64,000 nucleotides of DNA from Bacteroidota bacterium (GCA_023387375.1 JAEWIE010000014.1:27066-91065), one strand, 5' to 3'; positions 26,048 to 34,888 are shown, counted from the stretch's first letter. The notes: generated by a model from the sequence alone, not told the origin. Made by a program: numbers and translations.

Positions 26048-27589
26048 TTATTGTTTGGTTTCACTAATACGTAACAAATCGCCAAAGACTCCACGCGCCG
26101 TTACTTTTGCACCTGCCCCTGCCCCCATAATGACAATGGGCTGCTCCCCGTAGCTTTCGGTATAGATTTCGAAGACAGAATCGGACCCTTTAAGTTGTCC
26201 TAAAGGAGAATGAGTAGGTACCTCGACGAGTTTCACTTCCAAGTTTCCTTTTTCCTTTTGTAGATCTCCAGAAAGATCGCCCACGTAGCGAAGTACGTGT
26301 CCTGGTTTTAACGACCTTCTTCTTTTTTCGTACGGAGAATCAATTTCATGGATTCGTTTTAAAAAGTTTTCTTTTGAACCCACGCGAAGGGAAGGCGGTA
26401 TCAAATTTTCAATTTTGATATCGTCAAGTTCATTTTCCAAATCGAGCTCACGGGCTAAAATGAGAAGTTTTCTGGCTACGTCTAACCCACAAAGATCCTC
26501 TCGAGGATCCGGCTCGGTAAAGCCTTTGTCAATGGCCTCCTGCAAGATTTCAGAAAAAGCCTGCTCACCCTTAGAAAACTGATTAAAAAGATAACTTAAG
26601 GACCCAGAAAAAACACCCTTGATTCTTGTAATGTTTTCTCCAGATAGGTGGAGCAACTTAATGGTGTCAATCAGTGGGAGCCCAGCCCCCACATTGGTTT
26701 CATACAAATAACGTTTCGTATTTTTAGCAAGCAATCGCCGAAGGCTACGATAGTCCTCAATGGGAAGTGTATTGAATATTTTATTTGAAGAGACAATGTC
26801 AAATCCATTTTCAACCAAGTATGGATAGTTCTTAACAAACTCTCTTGATCCGGTGTTGTCCACCGCAATTAGGTTCTGCAATTGGTAGCGCTGTAGTTGG
26901 GAAACCAAAGCCTCCAAATTGGATTCAGAATCACTGTACTTTAGTTCATCTCGCCACTTCTCATTAATCCCTCTTGGATTAAAAATCTGTTTCTTTGAAT
27001 TGGCGATTCCTACAATACGAAGATCTAAATTCTTACGTCGACGAATTTCTTTTTGAGACACTAATACCTGCTCAATGAGAGTTCCTCCAACATTTCCATG
27101 ACCAATGATTGCGAGGTGTACGACTTTCGGCTTTCCAAAAAGTTCACTTTCAATAATGCTTTTTGCTTTTTCGTCCTGCGCGGAGCTCACGACAATATTA
27201 ACTCGGTTCTCTGAGGCCACATGACTTAAAATGAGGGGGAACACACCGTTGCGTCCAAGCTCTTGGGAAAGCCTGCTATAATCCTCACAATCAAAGGCAA
27301 GTACAGAAACCTCCTTGATGCTATAAATAGATTGTACCTTTTTTTCTTCTTTCTCCTTTTGAAATTCTTTCTCTAGGCAATCGATGGCATTTTGAGAGTC
27401 CGTCGATTGTACGAGAATGGAGAGTCCGTTTTCGATGGCTTGTTGAGAAATCACTCCAACGCTTATTCGAGCTAGGGTTAGGGCTTTAAAAATTCGACCG
27501 TCGATTCCAACTTGGCCTAGAAAATCATCGCCTTCGAATCGAATAATTGCGCGATTCTTATATAGCTTTACTTCTTTTTGGTTTTTCAT
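26048..27589 (-). CDS. Homoserine dehydrogenase with N-terminal ACT region
   Basis: 513 residues. The first 160 or so resemble the paired ACT regulatory domains of aspartokinase-homoserine dehydrogenase, but the aspartokinase catalytic domain is absent. The dehydrogenase part begins at VVHLAIIGHGNVGGTLIEQVL (NAD(P) binding), with SNKIFNT, GAGLPLIDTI, GVFSGSLSYLFNQF and GFTEPDPREDLCGLDVARKLLILAREL. It reduces aspartate semialdehyde to homoserine, the substrate for MetX. Its ATG overlaps the metX stop by 4 nt (ATGA). Confidence 0.92.
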   Translation of the reverse strand: MKNQKEVKLYKNRAIIRFEGDDFLGQVGIDGRIFKALTLARISVGVISQQAIENGLSILVQSTDSQNAIDCLEKEFQKEKEEKKVQSIYSIKEVSVLAFDCEDYSRLSQELGRNGVFPLILSHVASENRVNIVVSSAQDEKAKSIIESELFGKPKVVHLAIIGHGNVGGTLIEQVLVSQKEIRRRKNLDLRIVGIANSKKQIFNPRGINEKWRDELKYSDSESNLEALVSQLQRYQLQNLIAVDNTGSREFVKNYPYLVENGFDIVSSNKIFNTLPIEDYRSLRRLLAKNTKRYLYETNVGAGLPLIDTIKLLHLSGENITRIKGVFSGSLSYLFNQFSKGEQAFSEILQEAIDKGFTEPDPREDLCGLDVARKLLILARELDLENELDDIKIENLIPPSLRVGSKENFLKRIHEIDSPYEKRRRSLKPGHVLRYVGDLSGDLQKEKGNLEVKLVEVPTHSPLGQLKGSDSVFEIYTESYGEQPIVIMGAGAGAKVTARGVFGDLLRISETKQ

Positions 27590-28530
27590 TTTAGGGCTTT
27601 ATTTATAAGGGTATTTAATTGAGGATATTCGATGAGAAAAGCATCGTGGCCATGAAGGGACTTAATTTCAAAATAGTCTACTTCTTTTTGATTTGCATGT
27701 AGTAACTCGTAGCAGTCCTTCATTTCTTTTCCGGGGAAAAACAGATCGGAATCAATTGCGATGAAATAAATCTTGGCTTCTATTTCACGAAGAGATTCTT
27801 TCTTCACATTTATCGTGGTTAATAAGTGATTCATGAATCTATAGGCTCTTAAACTAAATCTTTCGTTTAATTTTTTCCCATGGAACTCTATCCACTCCTG
27901 AGAGCGACGCACTCCACTATTAGATGCAATTTCACCTTGAAATCGTGCGTTCAGCGATTCTGGCGTGCGATAACATAGCATCGCATGAGCGCGCGCCTTT
28001 TGCAGAGGCTCAATCGGATGAGACAAAAGGTATTTCTGAATAAGACACTGAGAAAAAAGCCAATCCGTGGTTCTGTAATCACAGGCGATTGGAATAAATA
28101 TTTCCGTAAGTTTTGGAGATTTCGCAAGCATTTCCCATCCTAAGGAACCGCCAATCGACCCTCCAATAAGGGCTCGAAGATGAGTGATTTTAAGTATAGA
28201 TAAGGCCGCAAGAAATAATCCAGCGATATCAGAGAGCAAAATCTTTAATGGAAGTGACTCCTCGATTTTATCATATCCATTTCCAGGCATGTTGAAGCAT
28301 AGAGCAGTGTAACGATCGAGATCGATAGCGCCTCCTTTGGAGACAACTTTGTTCCACCATCCCTTTTCGCCTGCTACTGCAGAGTTCCCAGTAAGGGCAT
28401 GCGTAATGAGAACCACTGGCGCCTCGCCTAGTGGTCTTCCAAATACTTCGTAACTTAAGGTAAGAGATAGTCTCTCCCCAAGGGAAGTTCTAAAATCGGT
28501 TATTGTAATATAGGAAAGTGTCGATTCCAA
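27586..28530 (-). CDS. metX: Homoserine O-acetyltransferase-like alpha/beta hydrolase
   Basis: 314 residues, at the short end for MetX. It activates homoserine by acylation. The alpha/beta-hydrolase fold shows LITHALTGN, the nucleophile elbow ALIGGSIGGSLGWEM and the C-terminal acid-histidine region IDSDLFFPGKEM and SLHGHDAFLIEY. The start is a TTG at 28530; an in-frame TAG lies two codons upstream and no ATG fits, so this rare start seems real. It is the first gene after the SAM-I riboswitch. Confidence 0.9.
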   Translation of the reverse strand: MESTLSYITITDFRTSLGERLSLTLSYEVFGRPLGEAPVVLITHALTGNSAVAGEKGWWNKVVSKGGAIDLDRYTALCFNMPGNGYDKIEESLPLKILLSDIAGLFLAALSILKITHLRALIGGSIGGSLGWEMLAKSPKLTEIFIPIACDYRTTDWLFSQCLIQKYLLSHPIEPLQKARAHAMLCYRTPESLNARFQGEIASNSGVRRSQEWIEFHGKKLNERFSLRAYRFMNHLLTTINVKKESLREIEAKIYFIAIDSDLFFPGKEMKDCYELLHANQKEVDYFEIKSLHGHDAFLIEYPQLNTLINKALK

Positions 28531-28587
28531 TTTCTAAATACTTTAAAAATTGAAAATGCGACCTAAAAAGGTAAAAAAGAATTTACT

Positions 28588-28688
28588 GTTATCTCCCTCT
28601 TTATAAAGAGTAGAATTTAGCACCTTTCCGCATCGCGGTAGGTTGCTAAGGTTTCATAGGGTCTATTCCCTCCACCTTTCTTGATAAC
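28588..28688 (-). ncRNA. SAM-I (S-box) riboswitch leader of the met operon
   Basis: Read on the minus strand, the 101-nt element has the SAM-I consensus in order: P1 5' strand GTTATC, AAGAAAGGTGGAGGGA, GACCCTATGAAACC, AGCAACC, a P3 hairpin with a CCGC/GCGG stem, AAAGGTGCTAAATTC, the P4 hairpin CTCTTTATAAAGAG, and the P1 3' strand GATAAC. It binds S-adenosylmethionine and should repress the six met genes when SAM is plentiful. The expression platform is only about 57 nt and has no clear terminator hairpin. Confidence 0.96.
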
Positions 28689-28719
28689 ATTTTCAATATG
28701 TGAATGAACTAATTGGAGG

Positions 28720-28727
28720 CAAATTTA
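28720..28727 (-). promoter_or_regulatory. -7 promoter box for the met operon
   Basis: TAAATTTG on the minus strand, 31 nt upstream of the riboswitch aptamer. No TTG -33 box at the usual spacing was seen. Confidence 0.5.
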
Positions 28728-29037
28728 GAACATATCTGAGGAACTTTCCTAATTAATTTGTGAGTTTTATTCAAGTACAATGTATAAAGTCCTTATAGAG
28801 AGACAATTATATAGATTATTTTTAAGCCAATTTTAATCAAAAACTTGTGATCAAACAAAAATAAGCGTTCTTCCTGAATTCATTCCGGCATTAAATCATG
28901 CTCAATTCCTTCCTTTTTTGTCAGTCAAGCACAAAGTAATTGAGATAAATTTCCAAGTAATTTCTGAGGTTTCACTTTGAGTATATGAAGGTTAGCGCAT
29001 TTCTTTTAAGAGCTAAGCAAATTAATCTAAAAACCCT
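28728..29037. other. Intergenic AT-rich region without a gene
   Basis: About 310 nt between the divergent met operon and GH63 gene. It holds upstream promoter sequence on both sides. I see no open frame with coding character, no tRNA and no convincing hairpin. Confidence 0.6.
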
Positions 29038-29045
29038 TAATTTTG
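29038..29045 (+). promoter_or_regulatory. -7 promoter box for the GH63 gene
   Basis: TAATTTTG matches TAnnTTTG, 17 nt before the ATG at 29063. Confidence 0.5.
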
Positions 29046-29062
29046 CACTTTGATACTGAACT

Positions 29063-31669
29063 ATGGCAATTGAAAAGAAGCGATTAAAAGATCCGGTATG
29101 GAGGAGTTTTGGACCCTATGTAAGCAACAGACAGTGGGGCACGGTAAGAGAGGATTATAGTAGTCACGGAAATGCATGGGGATATACGTCTTATCATGAA
29201 GCCATAAGTCGAACCTATCGTTGGAGTGAAGACGGAATCGCAGGGCTAAGTGATGAAAAACAGCTTCTTTGTTTTGCGTTTAGCTTTTGGAATCATAAAG
29301 ATGAAATCCTAAAAGAAAGATTCTACGGCTTAAACAACCATCAAGGAAATCATGGCGAGGATATTAAGGAAATCTTTTATTACCTAGACGGAACCCCTAC
29401 CCACTCGTACATGAAAATGGTGTACAAGTATCCCATTAGCGCCTTTCCTTATGAGCAGCTCGTTCATGAGAATTCTATTCGAAGCAAAAAGGATCCCGAA
29501 TTCGAACTAGTCGACACCGGGGTTTTCGCAGAAAACAACTATATAGATCTCTTTATTGAATATGCAAAGATCTACCATGATGATATCCTTATTCGACTTA
29601 CAGCTGTAAACCGAAGCAAGGAGTCTGCACCCTTATCAATTCTTCCAACTCTATGGTATCGAAACAATTGGGATTGGGGATATGGCACCTACAAGCCTAA
29701 TTTAAAGCAGAATAGAAATGGGGTCATAGAAATAGAGCACAATTCTCTTCCCTTTAAATATCTATACAGCAAAGACACCTCGGCCACTTCTCTTTTTTGT
29801 GAAAACGAGACCAACCAAGCGAAATTATCAGGCTCTAGTAATTGCGAAGGCTTTTATAAAGATGGAATTAACGAGCATGTGATTCATGGTTTAGACACAG
29901 TCAATCCTAACCAAGTAGGAACAAAAGCCGCGTTTTTAATTAGTACAATCTTAGAGGCTGGTGAAAGCAGAACTTTTGAGTTTAGACTCTCCCCTCACGA
30001 TATGCAAGACGCCTTTTATGATTTTGACTCTGTTTTTGAAAACAGAAAAAAGGAGGCGGATGAATTTTATGAAGAATTGCAACAGGACATTCAAGACTCG
30101 GACGAAAGAAACATTCAAAGGCAGGCCTTCGCAGGCTTACTTTGGAATAAACAGTTCTACCACTACAACGTAAGCAAGTGGCTCAAAGGAGACCCCAAAA
30201 ACGGACAACCTCGAGATCCCAGCGCCTACCAACGAAATATGGAGTGGTCGCATATGCATAACAAGGATATCATCTCTATGCCAGACAAGTGGGAATACCC
30301 TTGGTTTGCCACTTGGGATTTAGCCTTTCACTGCGTACCCTTTGCCCTTATTGACAGTGAGTTTGCGAAAAACCAAATGCGACTCCTAACCAAAGAGTGG
30401 TATATGCATCCCAATGGGCAGCTCCCGGCTTACGAATGGGATTTTAGTGATGTCAATCCCCCCGTGCACGCTTGGTCAACGTTTCGTATCTTCAAAATCG
30501 ATGAAAAGATAAACGGAACCCCCGACATACCCTTTTTAGAGGCAGTCTTCCAAAAACTTCTCTTGAACTTCACCTGGTGGGTCAACCGAAAAGACCCGAA
30601 CGACAATAATATTTTTGGAGGCGGTTTCTTAGGACTGGACAACATTGGAGCCTTTGACCGCAACATGCAATTTCAAAACGGCCAGTATCTAGAACAAGCA
30701 GACGGCACAAGTTGGATGGCAATGTTTGCTCTGAACATGATGCGAATTTCTATGGAACTCGCGCTTCACAATCCTGTCTATGAAGACATGGCTATTAAAT
30801 TCTTTGAACACTATCTCTACATAGCACAGGCGATGGAGACCATTGGCGAGAAGGATGGCTTATGGAATGAAAAGGATGGATTCTTTTACGATGTCCTCCA
30901 AGACCAGTACGGAGACTCGGTGAATCTTAAGCTCAGAAGTATCGTAGGTCTTATCCCTATGTTTGCCGTAGAGGTAATTGAGCATGAAACCCTAGAGCGC
31001 TTACCCAACTTCAAAACACGCATGGAATGGGTCTTAAAAAACAAACCAGAGCTTGCCAATTTAGTATCGCACTGGGAAGTGGAGGGAAAAGGAAGGAAAC
31101 ATTTAATGAGCATCCTACGAAAAACAAGACTCTCTCGAATTCTTAACCGAATGCTTGATGAGAAAGAATTTTTAAGTCCCTATGGAGTTCGTTCTCTTTC
31201 CAAGGTCTATGAAGAAAATCCTTTTGAATTCACATTTGAAAAACAGCACTTCAAAGTCCAATACTTACCTGCAGAAAGTGATAGCAGCATGTTTGGAGGA
31301 AATAGCAATTGGCGAGGCCCCATCTGGTTTCCCATTAATTTTCTAATTGTGGAGAGTCTTCAAAGATTCCACTATTACTACGACGAAAGCCTTCAAGTTG
31401 AGTATCCCACGGGTAGCGGAGAAATGCGAAATCTTGATTTCATTTCTACGGATTTAATTGAAAGATTAAAATCCATTTTCACAAGAGACGAAATGGGCAA
31501 AAGAGCGTTCAATGCAAACAATGATATGTTCAACTATGATCCCCATTTTAAGGACTATATCATGTTCTATGAATATTTCCACGGAGACAATGGCAGGGGG
31601 GTCGGTGCCTCCCATCAATGTGGTTGGACCGCCACCCTCGCCAAATTAATTCAACCTCGGCTGAATTAA
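29063..31669 (+). CDS. GH63/MGH1-like cytoplasmic glycoside hydrolase
   Basis: 868 residues. The (alpha/alpha)6-barrel part has the family blocks NMEWSHMHNKDIISMP, KWEYPWFATWDLAFHCVPFALID, with a likely catalytic acid in WDLAFH, PAYEWDFSDVNPPVHAW, and near the end GNSNWRGPIWFPINFLIVESL. This fits the glucosidase / mannosylglycerate-hydrolase-like group of GH63. There is no signal peptide, so it works in the cytoplasm, perhaps on an alpha-glucoside or compatible solute; substrate unknown. It is divergent from the met operon, and its stop overlaps that of OsmC by 4 nt. Confidence 0.88.
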   Translation: MAIEKKRLKDPVWRSFGPYVSNRQWGTVREDYSSHGNAWGYTSYHEAISRTYRWSEDGIAGLSDEKQLLCFAFSFWNHKDEILKERFYGLNNHQGNHGEDIKEIFYYLDGTPTHSYMKMVYKYPISAFPYEQLVHENSIRSKKDPEFELVDTGVFAENNYIDLFIEYAKIYHDDILIRLTAVNRSKESAPLSILPTLWYRNNWDWGYGTYKPNLKQNRNGVIEIEHNSLPFKYLYSKDTSATSLFCENETNQAKLSGSSNCEGFYKDGINEHVIHGLDTVNPNQVGTKAAFLISTILEAGESRTFEFRLSPHDMQDAFYDFDSVFENRKKEADEFYEELQQDIQDSDERNIQRQAFAGLLWNKQFYHYNVSKWLKGDPKNGQPRDPSAYQRNMEWSHMHNKDIISMPDKWEYPWFATWDLAFHCVPFALIDSEFAKNQMRLLTKEWYMHPNGQLPAYEWDFSDVNPPVHAWSTFRIFKIDEKINGTPDIPFLEAVFQKLLLNFTWWVNRKDPNDNNIFGGGFLGLDNIGAFDRNMQFQNGQYLEQADGTSWMAMFALNMMRISMELALHNPVYEDMAIKFFEHYLYIAQAMETIGEKDGLWNEKDGFFYDVLQDQYGDSVNLKLRSIVGLIPMFAVEVIEHETLERLPNFKTRMEWVLKNKPELANLVSHWEVEGKGRKHLMSILRKTRLSRILNRMLDEKEFLSPYGVRSLSKVYEENPFEFTFEKQHFKVQYLPAESDSSMFGGNSNWRGPIWFPINFLIVESLQRFHYYYDESLQVEYPTGSGEMRNLDFISTDLIERLKSIFTRDEMGKRAFNANNDMFNYDPHFKDYIMFYEYFHGDNGRGVGASHQCGWTATLAKLIQPRLN

Positions 31670-32103
31670 CCTATTGTACTTTCTTCTACTTTGGATCCAT
31701 TAACATGAACTTCGAAGCTTACTTCTACATTAGGTTCTAGGGTTTTGGAGACACTGCAGTATTTATCAAAGGACAATTGAGCGGCTTTATAGGCTTTTTG
31801 TGGGTCCACCCCGCCCTCAAGAAAGAACTTGACCAAAATCGCCTTAAAAGGCTTAGCGTTTCCTACGACTTCTCTATCTCCGATCACCTCCGCTTTAAAG
31901 GACGAGACCTCCTGTTTTTGCTTTTGTAAAATAGCAACAATATCAATTCCACTGCAACTTGCGACAGCCATTAAAACGGTCTCCATAGGAGAAACCCCTT
32001 TGGCCCCCTCTCTTGAGGTATTGTCAAGCAAGATTGAATTGCCTGCGGAATTGGTACATTGAAAAAGAAAGTTGTCATCGATTCGTTCTAATTGAATTTG
32101 CAT
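31666..32103 (-). CDS. OsmC family protein
   Basis: 145 residues. The redox cysteines are in the typical contexts AVASCSGIDIVAIL and FDKYCSVSKTL. OsmC/Ohr proteins reduce organic hydroperoxides, but the YhfA-like subgroup, which this resembles, has no settled function. It is convergent with the GH63 gene; the two stop codons share a TTAA, leaving no terminator between them. Confidence 0.9.
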   Translation of the reverse strand: MQIQLERIDDNFLFQCTNSAGNSILLDNTSREGAKGVSPMETVLMAVASCSGIDIVAILQKQKQEVSSFKAEVIGDREVVGNAKPFKAILVKFFLEGGVDPQKAYKAAQLSFDKYCSVSKTLEPNVEVSFEVHVNGSKVEESTIG

Positions 32104-32257
32104 AAAATTGCGTATTTAAAGTTCTGAATGTAAAGATACCAAAATATTAAAGTCTCGAACGACAGCAAAGAAAAGATTGGCACTCCTTTCGCTGCTTCAA
32201 TAGTACAGCTAATTTTACGTAAATTGGTATTCCAATTACGAACTAAAGACTTCAATT

Positions 32258-32554
32258 ATGACATACGAAAATCAACGAAGCGGAAACGGAGGCGTAATTC
32301 TCCTAAAAAAAGGGGAGGAAGAAATTGGCAGACTAACCTATACGCTGTTCCCAGAAGATAAAAAAATGATTATTTCCTTTGTTTTGGTACATCCTCAGCA
32401 TGAAGGAAAAGGAATGGGAAAATACCTTGTTAGCAATGCAATTGAATTTGCGCGAGAAAATGACTGGAAGATCTATCCCCATTGTTCCTACGCACGTTCT
32501 GTGATGATGAGAATGCCGGAAGTGCAAGACATTCTACTAAAGACCAACGATTAA
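32258..32554 (+). CDS. Small GNAT-type acetyltransferase (YidJ-like)
   Basis: 98 residues. It holds the acetyl-CoA-binding stretch VLVHPQHEGKGMGKYLVSNAIEFARENDWKI within a minimal GNAT fold and a C-terminal HCSYARSVMMRMPEVQDIL, the pattern of the COG2388 small N-acetyltransferase-like proteins. Their substrate is unknown. The gene is monocistronic, ending at a perfect terminator. Confidence 0.85.
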   Translation: MTYENQRSGNGGVILLKKGEEEIGRLTYTLFPEDKKMIISFVLVHPQHEGKGMGKYLVSNAIEFARENDWKIYPHCSYARSVMMRMPEVQDILLKTND

Positions 32555-32555
32555 T

Positions 32556-32590
32556 AAAATGCGCTACTTTTGAAAGGTAGCGCATTTTGT
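32556..32590. terminator. Bidirectional terminator between GNAT and yebC genes
   Basis: AAAATGCGCTAC and GTAGCGCATTTT form a perfect 12-bp stem with a 9-nt loop. T runs lie on both strands, so it serves both convergent genes. Confidence 0.88.
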
Positions 32591-32594
32591 TTTC

Positions 32595-33335
32595 TTATAA
32601 GGAATTGAGAAGTTCCTCTGTGATTTCCATATTGTGATAGACGTTTTGTACGTCGTCATCTTCCTCAAATCTATCAAGCATCTTCATGTTGGCTTTGAAT
32701 TGCTCTTCATTCACTGCCTTGGTTGAATTGGCGATTCTTTGAAGCTCTGCACTCTTTGCTTCTAGTCCCATGGACTCGAGCTTGTGAGAAAGTGCACCAA
32801 AATCTTCAAATGCAGTGGTTATCATAACTTCCTCGGCATCGCTGTCGATCTCGTCTGCCCCTCCATCAATCATTTCCATTTCAAAATCATCCCAATCCAT
32901 AGTGATCTGTGACTTTTCTATAGTGAAGATTCCATGACGCTCAAAAATAAAGGCAAGCTCTCCGTTTTTCCCCAGGTTTCCATCAAACTTATTAAAGATG
33001 GCTCTTACATTAGCCACCGTACGTGTAGGGTTGTTTGTGGTACATTCCACAAAAAAAGCAACGCCTCCTTGTCCGTACCCTTCGTAAGTTACCTCTTCAT
33101 AGTTCTCTGCTTCAGCACCACTTGCTTTTTTAATTGCGCGCTCTACATTGTCTTTCGGCATATTCGCACCTTTCGCATTTTGGATGCATCGTCTTAGTGT
33201 AGGATTCGTATCCGGATCAGGCCCTCCTGCTTTTACTGCAAGTGCAATGTCTTTTCCAATTCTTGAAAAAGTTTTGGCCATCTTATCCCAACGGGCCATC
33301 TTTGATGCTTTTCTATATTCGAATGCGCGTCCCAT
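32595..33335 (-). CDS. YebC/PmpR family translation or transcription factor
   Basis: 246 residues, usual length. It starts MGRAFEYRKASKMARWDKMAKTFSRIGKDI and has the acidic VECTTNNPTRTVANVRAIFNKFDGNLG segment typical of TACO1/YebC. Members have been reported as transcription regulators and, more recently, as factors helping ribosomes through proline stretches; which applies here is unknown. It is flanked by terminators and so is monocistronic. Confidence 0.93.
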   Translation of the reverse strand: MGRAFEYRKASKMARWDKMAKTFSRIGKDIALAVKAGGPDPDTNPTLRRCIQNAKGANMPKDNVERAIKKASGAEAENYEEVTYEGYGQGGVAFFVECTTNNPTRTVANVRAIFNKFDGNLGKNGELAFIFERHGIFTIEKSQITMDWDDFEMEMIDGGADEIDSDAEEVMITTAFEDFGALSHKLESMGLEAKSAELQRIANSTKAVNEEQFKANMKMLDRFEEDDDVQNVYHNMEITEELLNSL

Positions 33336-33377
33336 AACTTAATTTTTTACGTGACAAAAATAATGAAAAATGAGCAT

Positions 33378-33410
33378 AAAAAAAACACCCGCTATAGAGC
33401 GAGTGTTTCT
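33378..33410 (-). terminator. Intrinsic terminator after the OmpA-type gene
   Basis: On the minus strand, AAACACTCGCT and AGCGGGTGTTT pair over 11 bp, with one U-G wobble and a CTAT loop, followed by T8. On the plus strand the wobble becomes a C-A mismatch, so the element favours the minus strand. Confidence 0.82.
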
Positions 33411-33433
33411 TTTTATTAAGATTCAATTACTGA

Positions 33434-34810
33434 CTAGTAATCTCTCTTTTTGATTGCATCCCAAGCAGCAGCATCAACCGCGCTTACGACAACTTTTCTG
33501 TCTTTTAGTCTTTCTGCATTAGATGCGTTTTCATCAACTGTAGCTTCTGACTCACCAAATCCTTTAGATTTAAGTTGAGATTCTACAACTCCTCTCGCTT
33601 CTAATCCTTTCACAACTGCAGCAGCTCTTCTTTGAGATAACTTCAAGTTGTAAGCAGCAGGACCTTTTTTGTCTGTGTGACCAGCAACTAGGAATGTTCC
33701 ACCGTTAGAAGATTTGATGATTTCAGCAGCCGCATCTAATTTAGGCTCAGATTCAGCTCTTACAGTAGCTTTATCGAAATCGAATAAGATATCAGTAAGT
33801 GCAACTGTAGCATCTTGTGCAAGATCTTCTTGTGGTTTTGGACATCCGTTGTATTGAGCAAGACCTGGAACAGTTGGACAAGCATCATCTTTGTCTAATA
33901 CTCCGTCACCGTCAGTATCTGGCCAAGGGCATCCGTTGTTTTCAGCTGGACCTGCAACGTCAACACATTGATCGTCTTTGTCTAATACTCCGTCTCCGTC
34001 AGTATCTGGCCAAGGACATCCGTTGTTATCTGCTGGACCTGCAACATCTGGACATTGGTCATCTTTATCTGGAATTCCATCACCGTCAGAATCAGGACAT
34101 CCTTGGAATTCAGGTAAACCTGGTTCGTCTGGACATAGATCGTCTTTGTCTAGGATTCCGTCTTTATCTCTGTCTGATTTTCCGAATCTAAATAATAGAG
34201 ACGCACCTGCTTGCCAAAAGTTTGCTACAGATGATTTGTCTCCTGGAGTAGAAACGTAATCTCCTTGGATACCTAAACCGAAGTTGTCAGTTAACCAGAA
34301 GTTAGATCCAAGACCTGTTGCAAGTGCGAAATGGTTAGCACCTACTGCTTTCCCGTCTCCGTTCACTGCACCTGTTCCTGAATAGTCATGTCTTAGGTAG
34401 TTAGCACCTACTCTTAAGTACGGGTCGAACCAAGATTCTTCGTTCCAAAGAGAGTTTGCTTTTAATTGAAGACCAAGACCAGTCATTAGCATGAATTCTT
34501 TATCCATACCAATTCTCTTGTTGTCTACGTTACCTACAGTAGTTTGCCAGTCTAATACTAACGGTCCTGTAAGGTGTCTTGCAACAGTTAATTTAGAAAG
34601 TGGTGGAGTGATAGTAAAGTTGTTAATACTATATAACTCCTCACCTGAGAACGCTTGTTTGAAAACGTCACCAACATTTCCACCAGCTGCTACGTGATTC
34701 TCTGCGTGAGCTCCCACCCCGATTAACCACGGGTTGTTCGCTGTCTGCGCAAATACAGTAGAGGCAACTGTTAGTGCCAATGCTGAAATTCCTAATTTTA
34801 GATTTTTCAT
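33434..34810 (-). CDS. OmpA family outer-membrane protein with TSP3 repeats
   Basis: 458 residues. A signal peptide (1-21, ending VFA) is followed by an N-terminal beta-barrel-like region (to about 205), then four thrombospondin type 3 calcium-binding repeats of the DxDGDGxxDKDDxC...GCP type (about 208-325), and a C-terminal OmpA peptidoglycan-binding domain (ILFDFDKATVR, GHTDKKG, NLKLSQRRAAAVV). It likely links the outer membrane to the cell wall and is usually abundant. Its own promoter and terminator mark it as monocistronic. Confidence 0.95.
   Translation of the reverse strand: MKNLKLGISALALTVASTVFAQTANNPWLIGVGAHAENHVAAGGNVGDVFKQAFSGEELYSINNFTITPPLSKLTVARHLTGPLVLDWQTTVGNVDNKRIGMDKEFMLMTGLGLQLKANSLWNEESWFDPYLRVGANYLRHDYSGTGAVNGDGKAVGANHFALATGLGSNFWLTDNFGLGIQGDYVSTPGDKSSVANFWQAGASLLFRFGKSDRDKDGILDKDDLCPDEPGLPEFQGCPDSDGDGIPDKDDQCPDVAGPADNNGCPWPDTDGDGVLDKDDQCVDVAGPAENNGCPWPDTDGDGVLDKDDACPTVPGLAQYNGCPKPQEDLAQDATVALTDILFDFDKATVRAESEPKLDAAAEIIKSSNGGTFLVAGHTDKKGPAAYNLKLSQRRAAAVVKGLEARGVVESQLKSKGFGESEATVDENASNAERLKDRKVVVSAVDAAAWDAIKKRDY
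33840..34180 (-). repeat. Tandem calcium-binding TSP3 repeat region within the OmpA-type gene
   Basis: At least two adjacent 87-nt units encode near-identical DGDGVLDKDDQC...NNGCPWPDT segments (29 residues), with more diverged units on both sides. The near identity at DNA level makes the region prone to copy-number change. Confidence 0.7.
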
Positions 34811-34839
34811 AGAATTAAATGATTAAATAATTGATAATG

Positions 34840-34871
34840 CAAAATAAATATAATTTTTCTTTATAAACAAA
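34840..34871 (-). promoter_or_regulatory. Promoter of the OmpA-type gene
   Basis: On the minus strand TTTG is followed after 20 nt by TTATTTTG, one mismatch from TAnnTTTG, about 29 nt before the ATG. Spacing fits the -33/-7 promoters of Bacteroidota. Confidence 0.5.
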
Positions 34872-34888
34872 GATTTACAGAGATTTTT

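Noticed and set aside
33817..34259. Plus-strand open frames of 93-124 residues over the OmpA-type gene
   Set aside because: They are antisense to the TSP3 repeats; the repetitive GC-balanced sequence keeps the other frames open. No homology or start context supports them.
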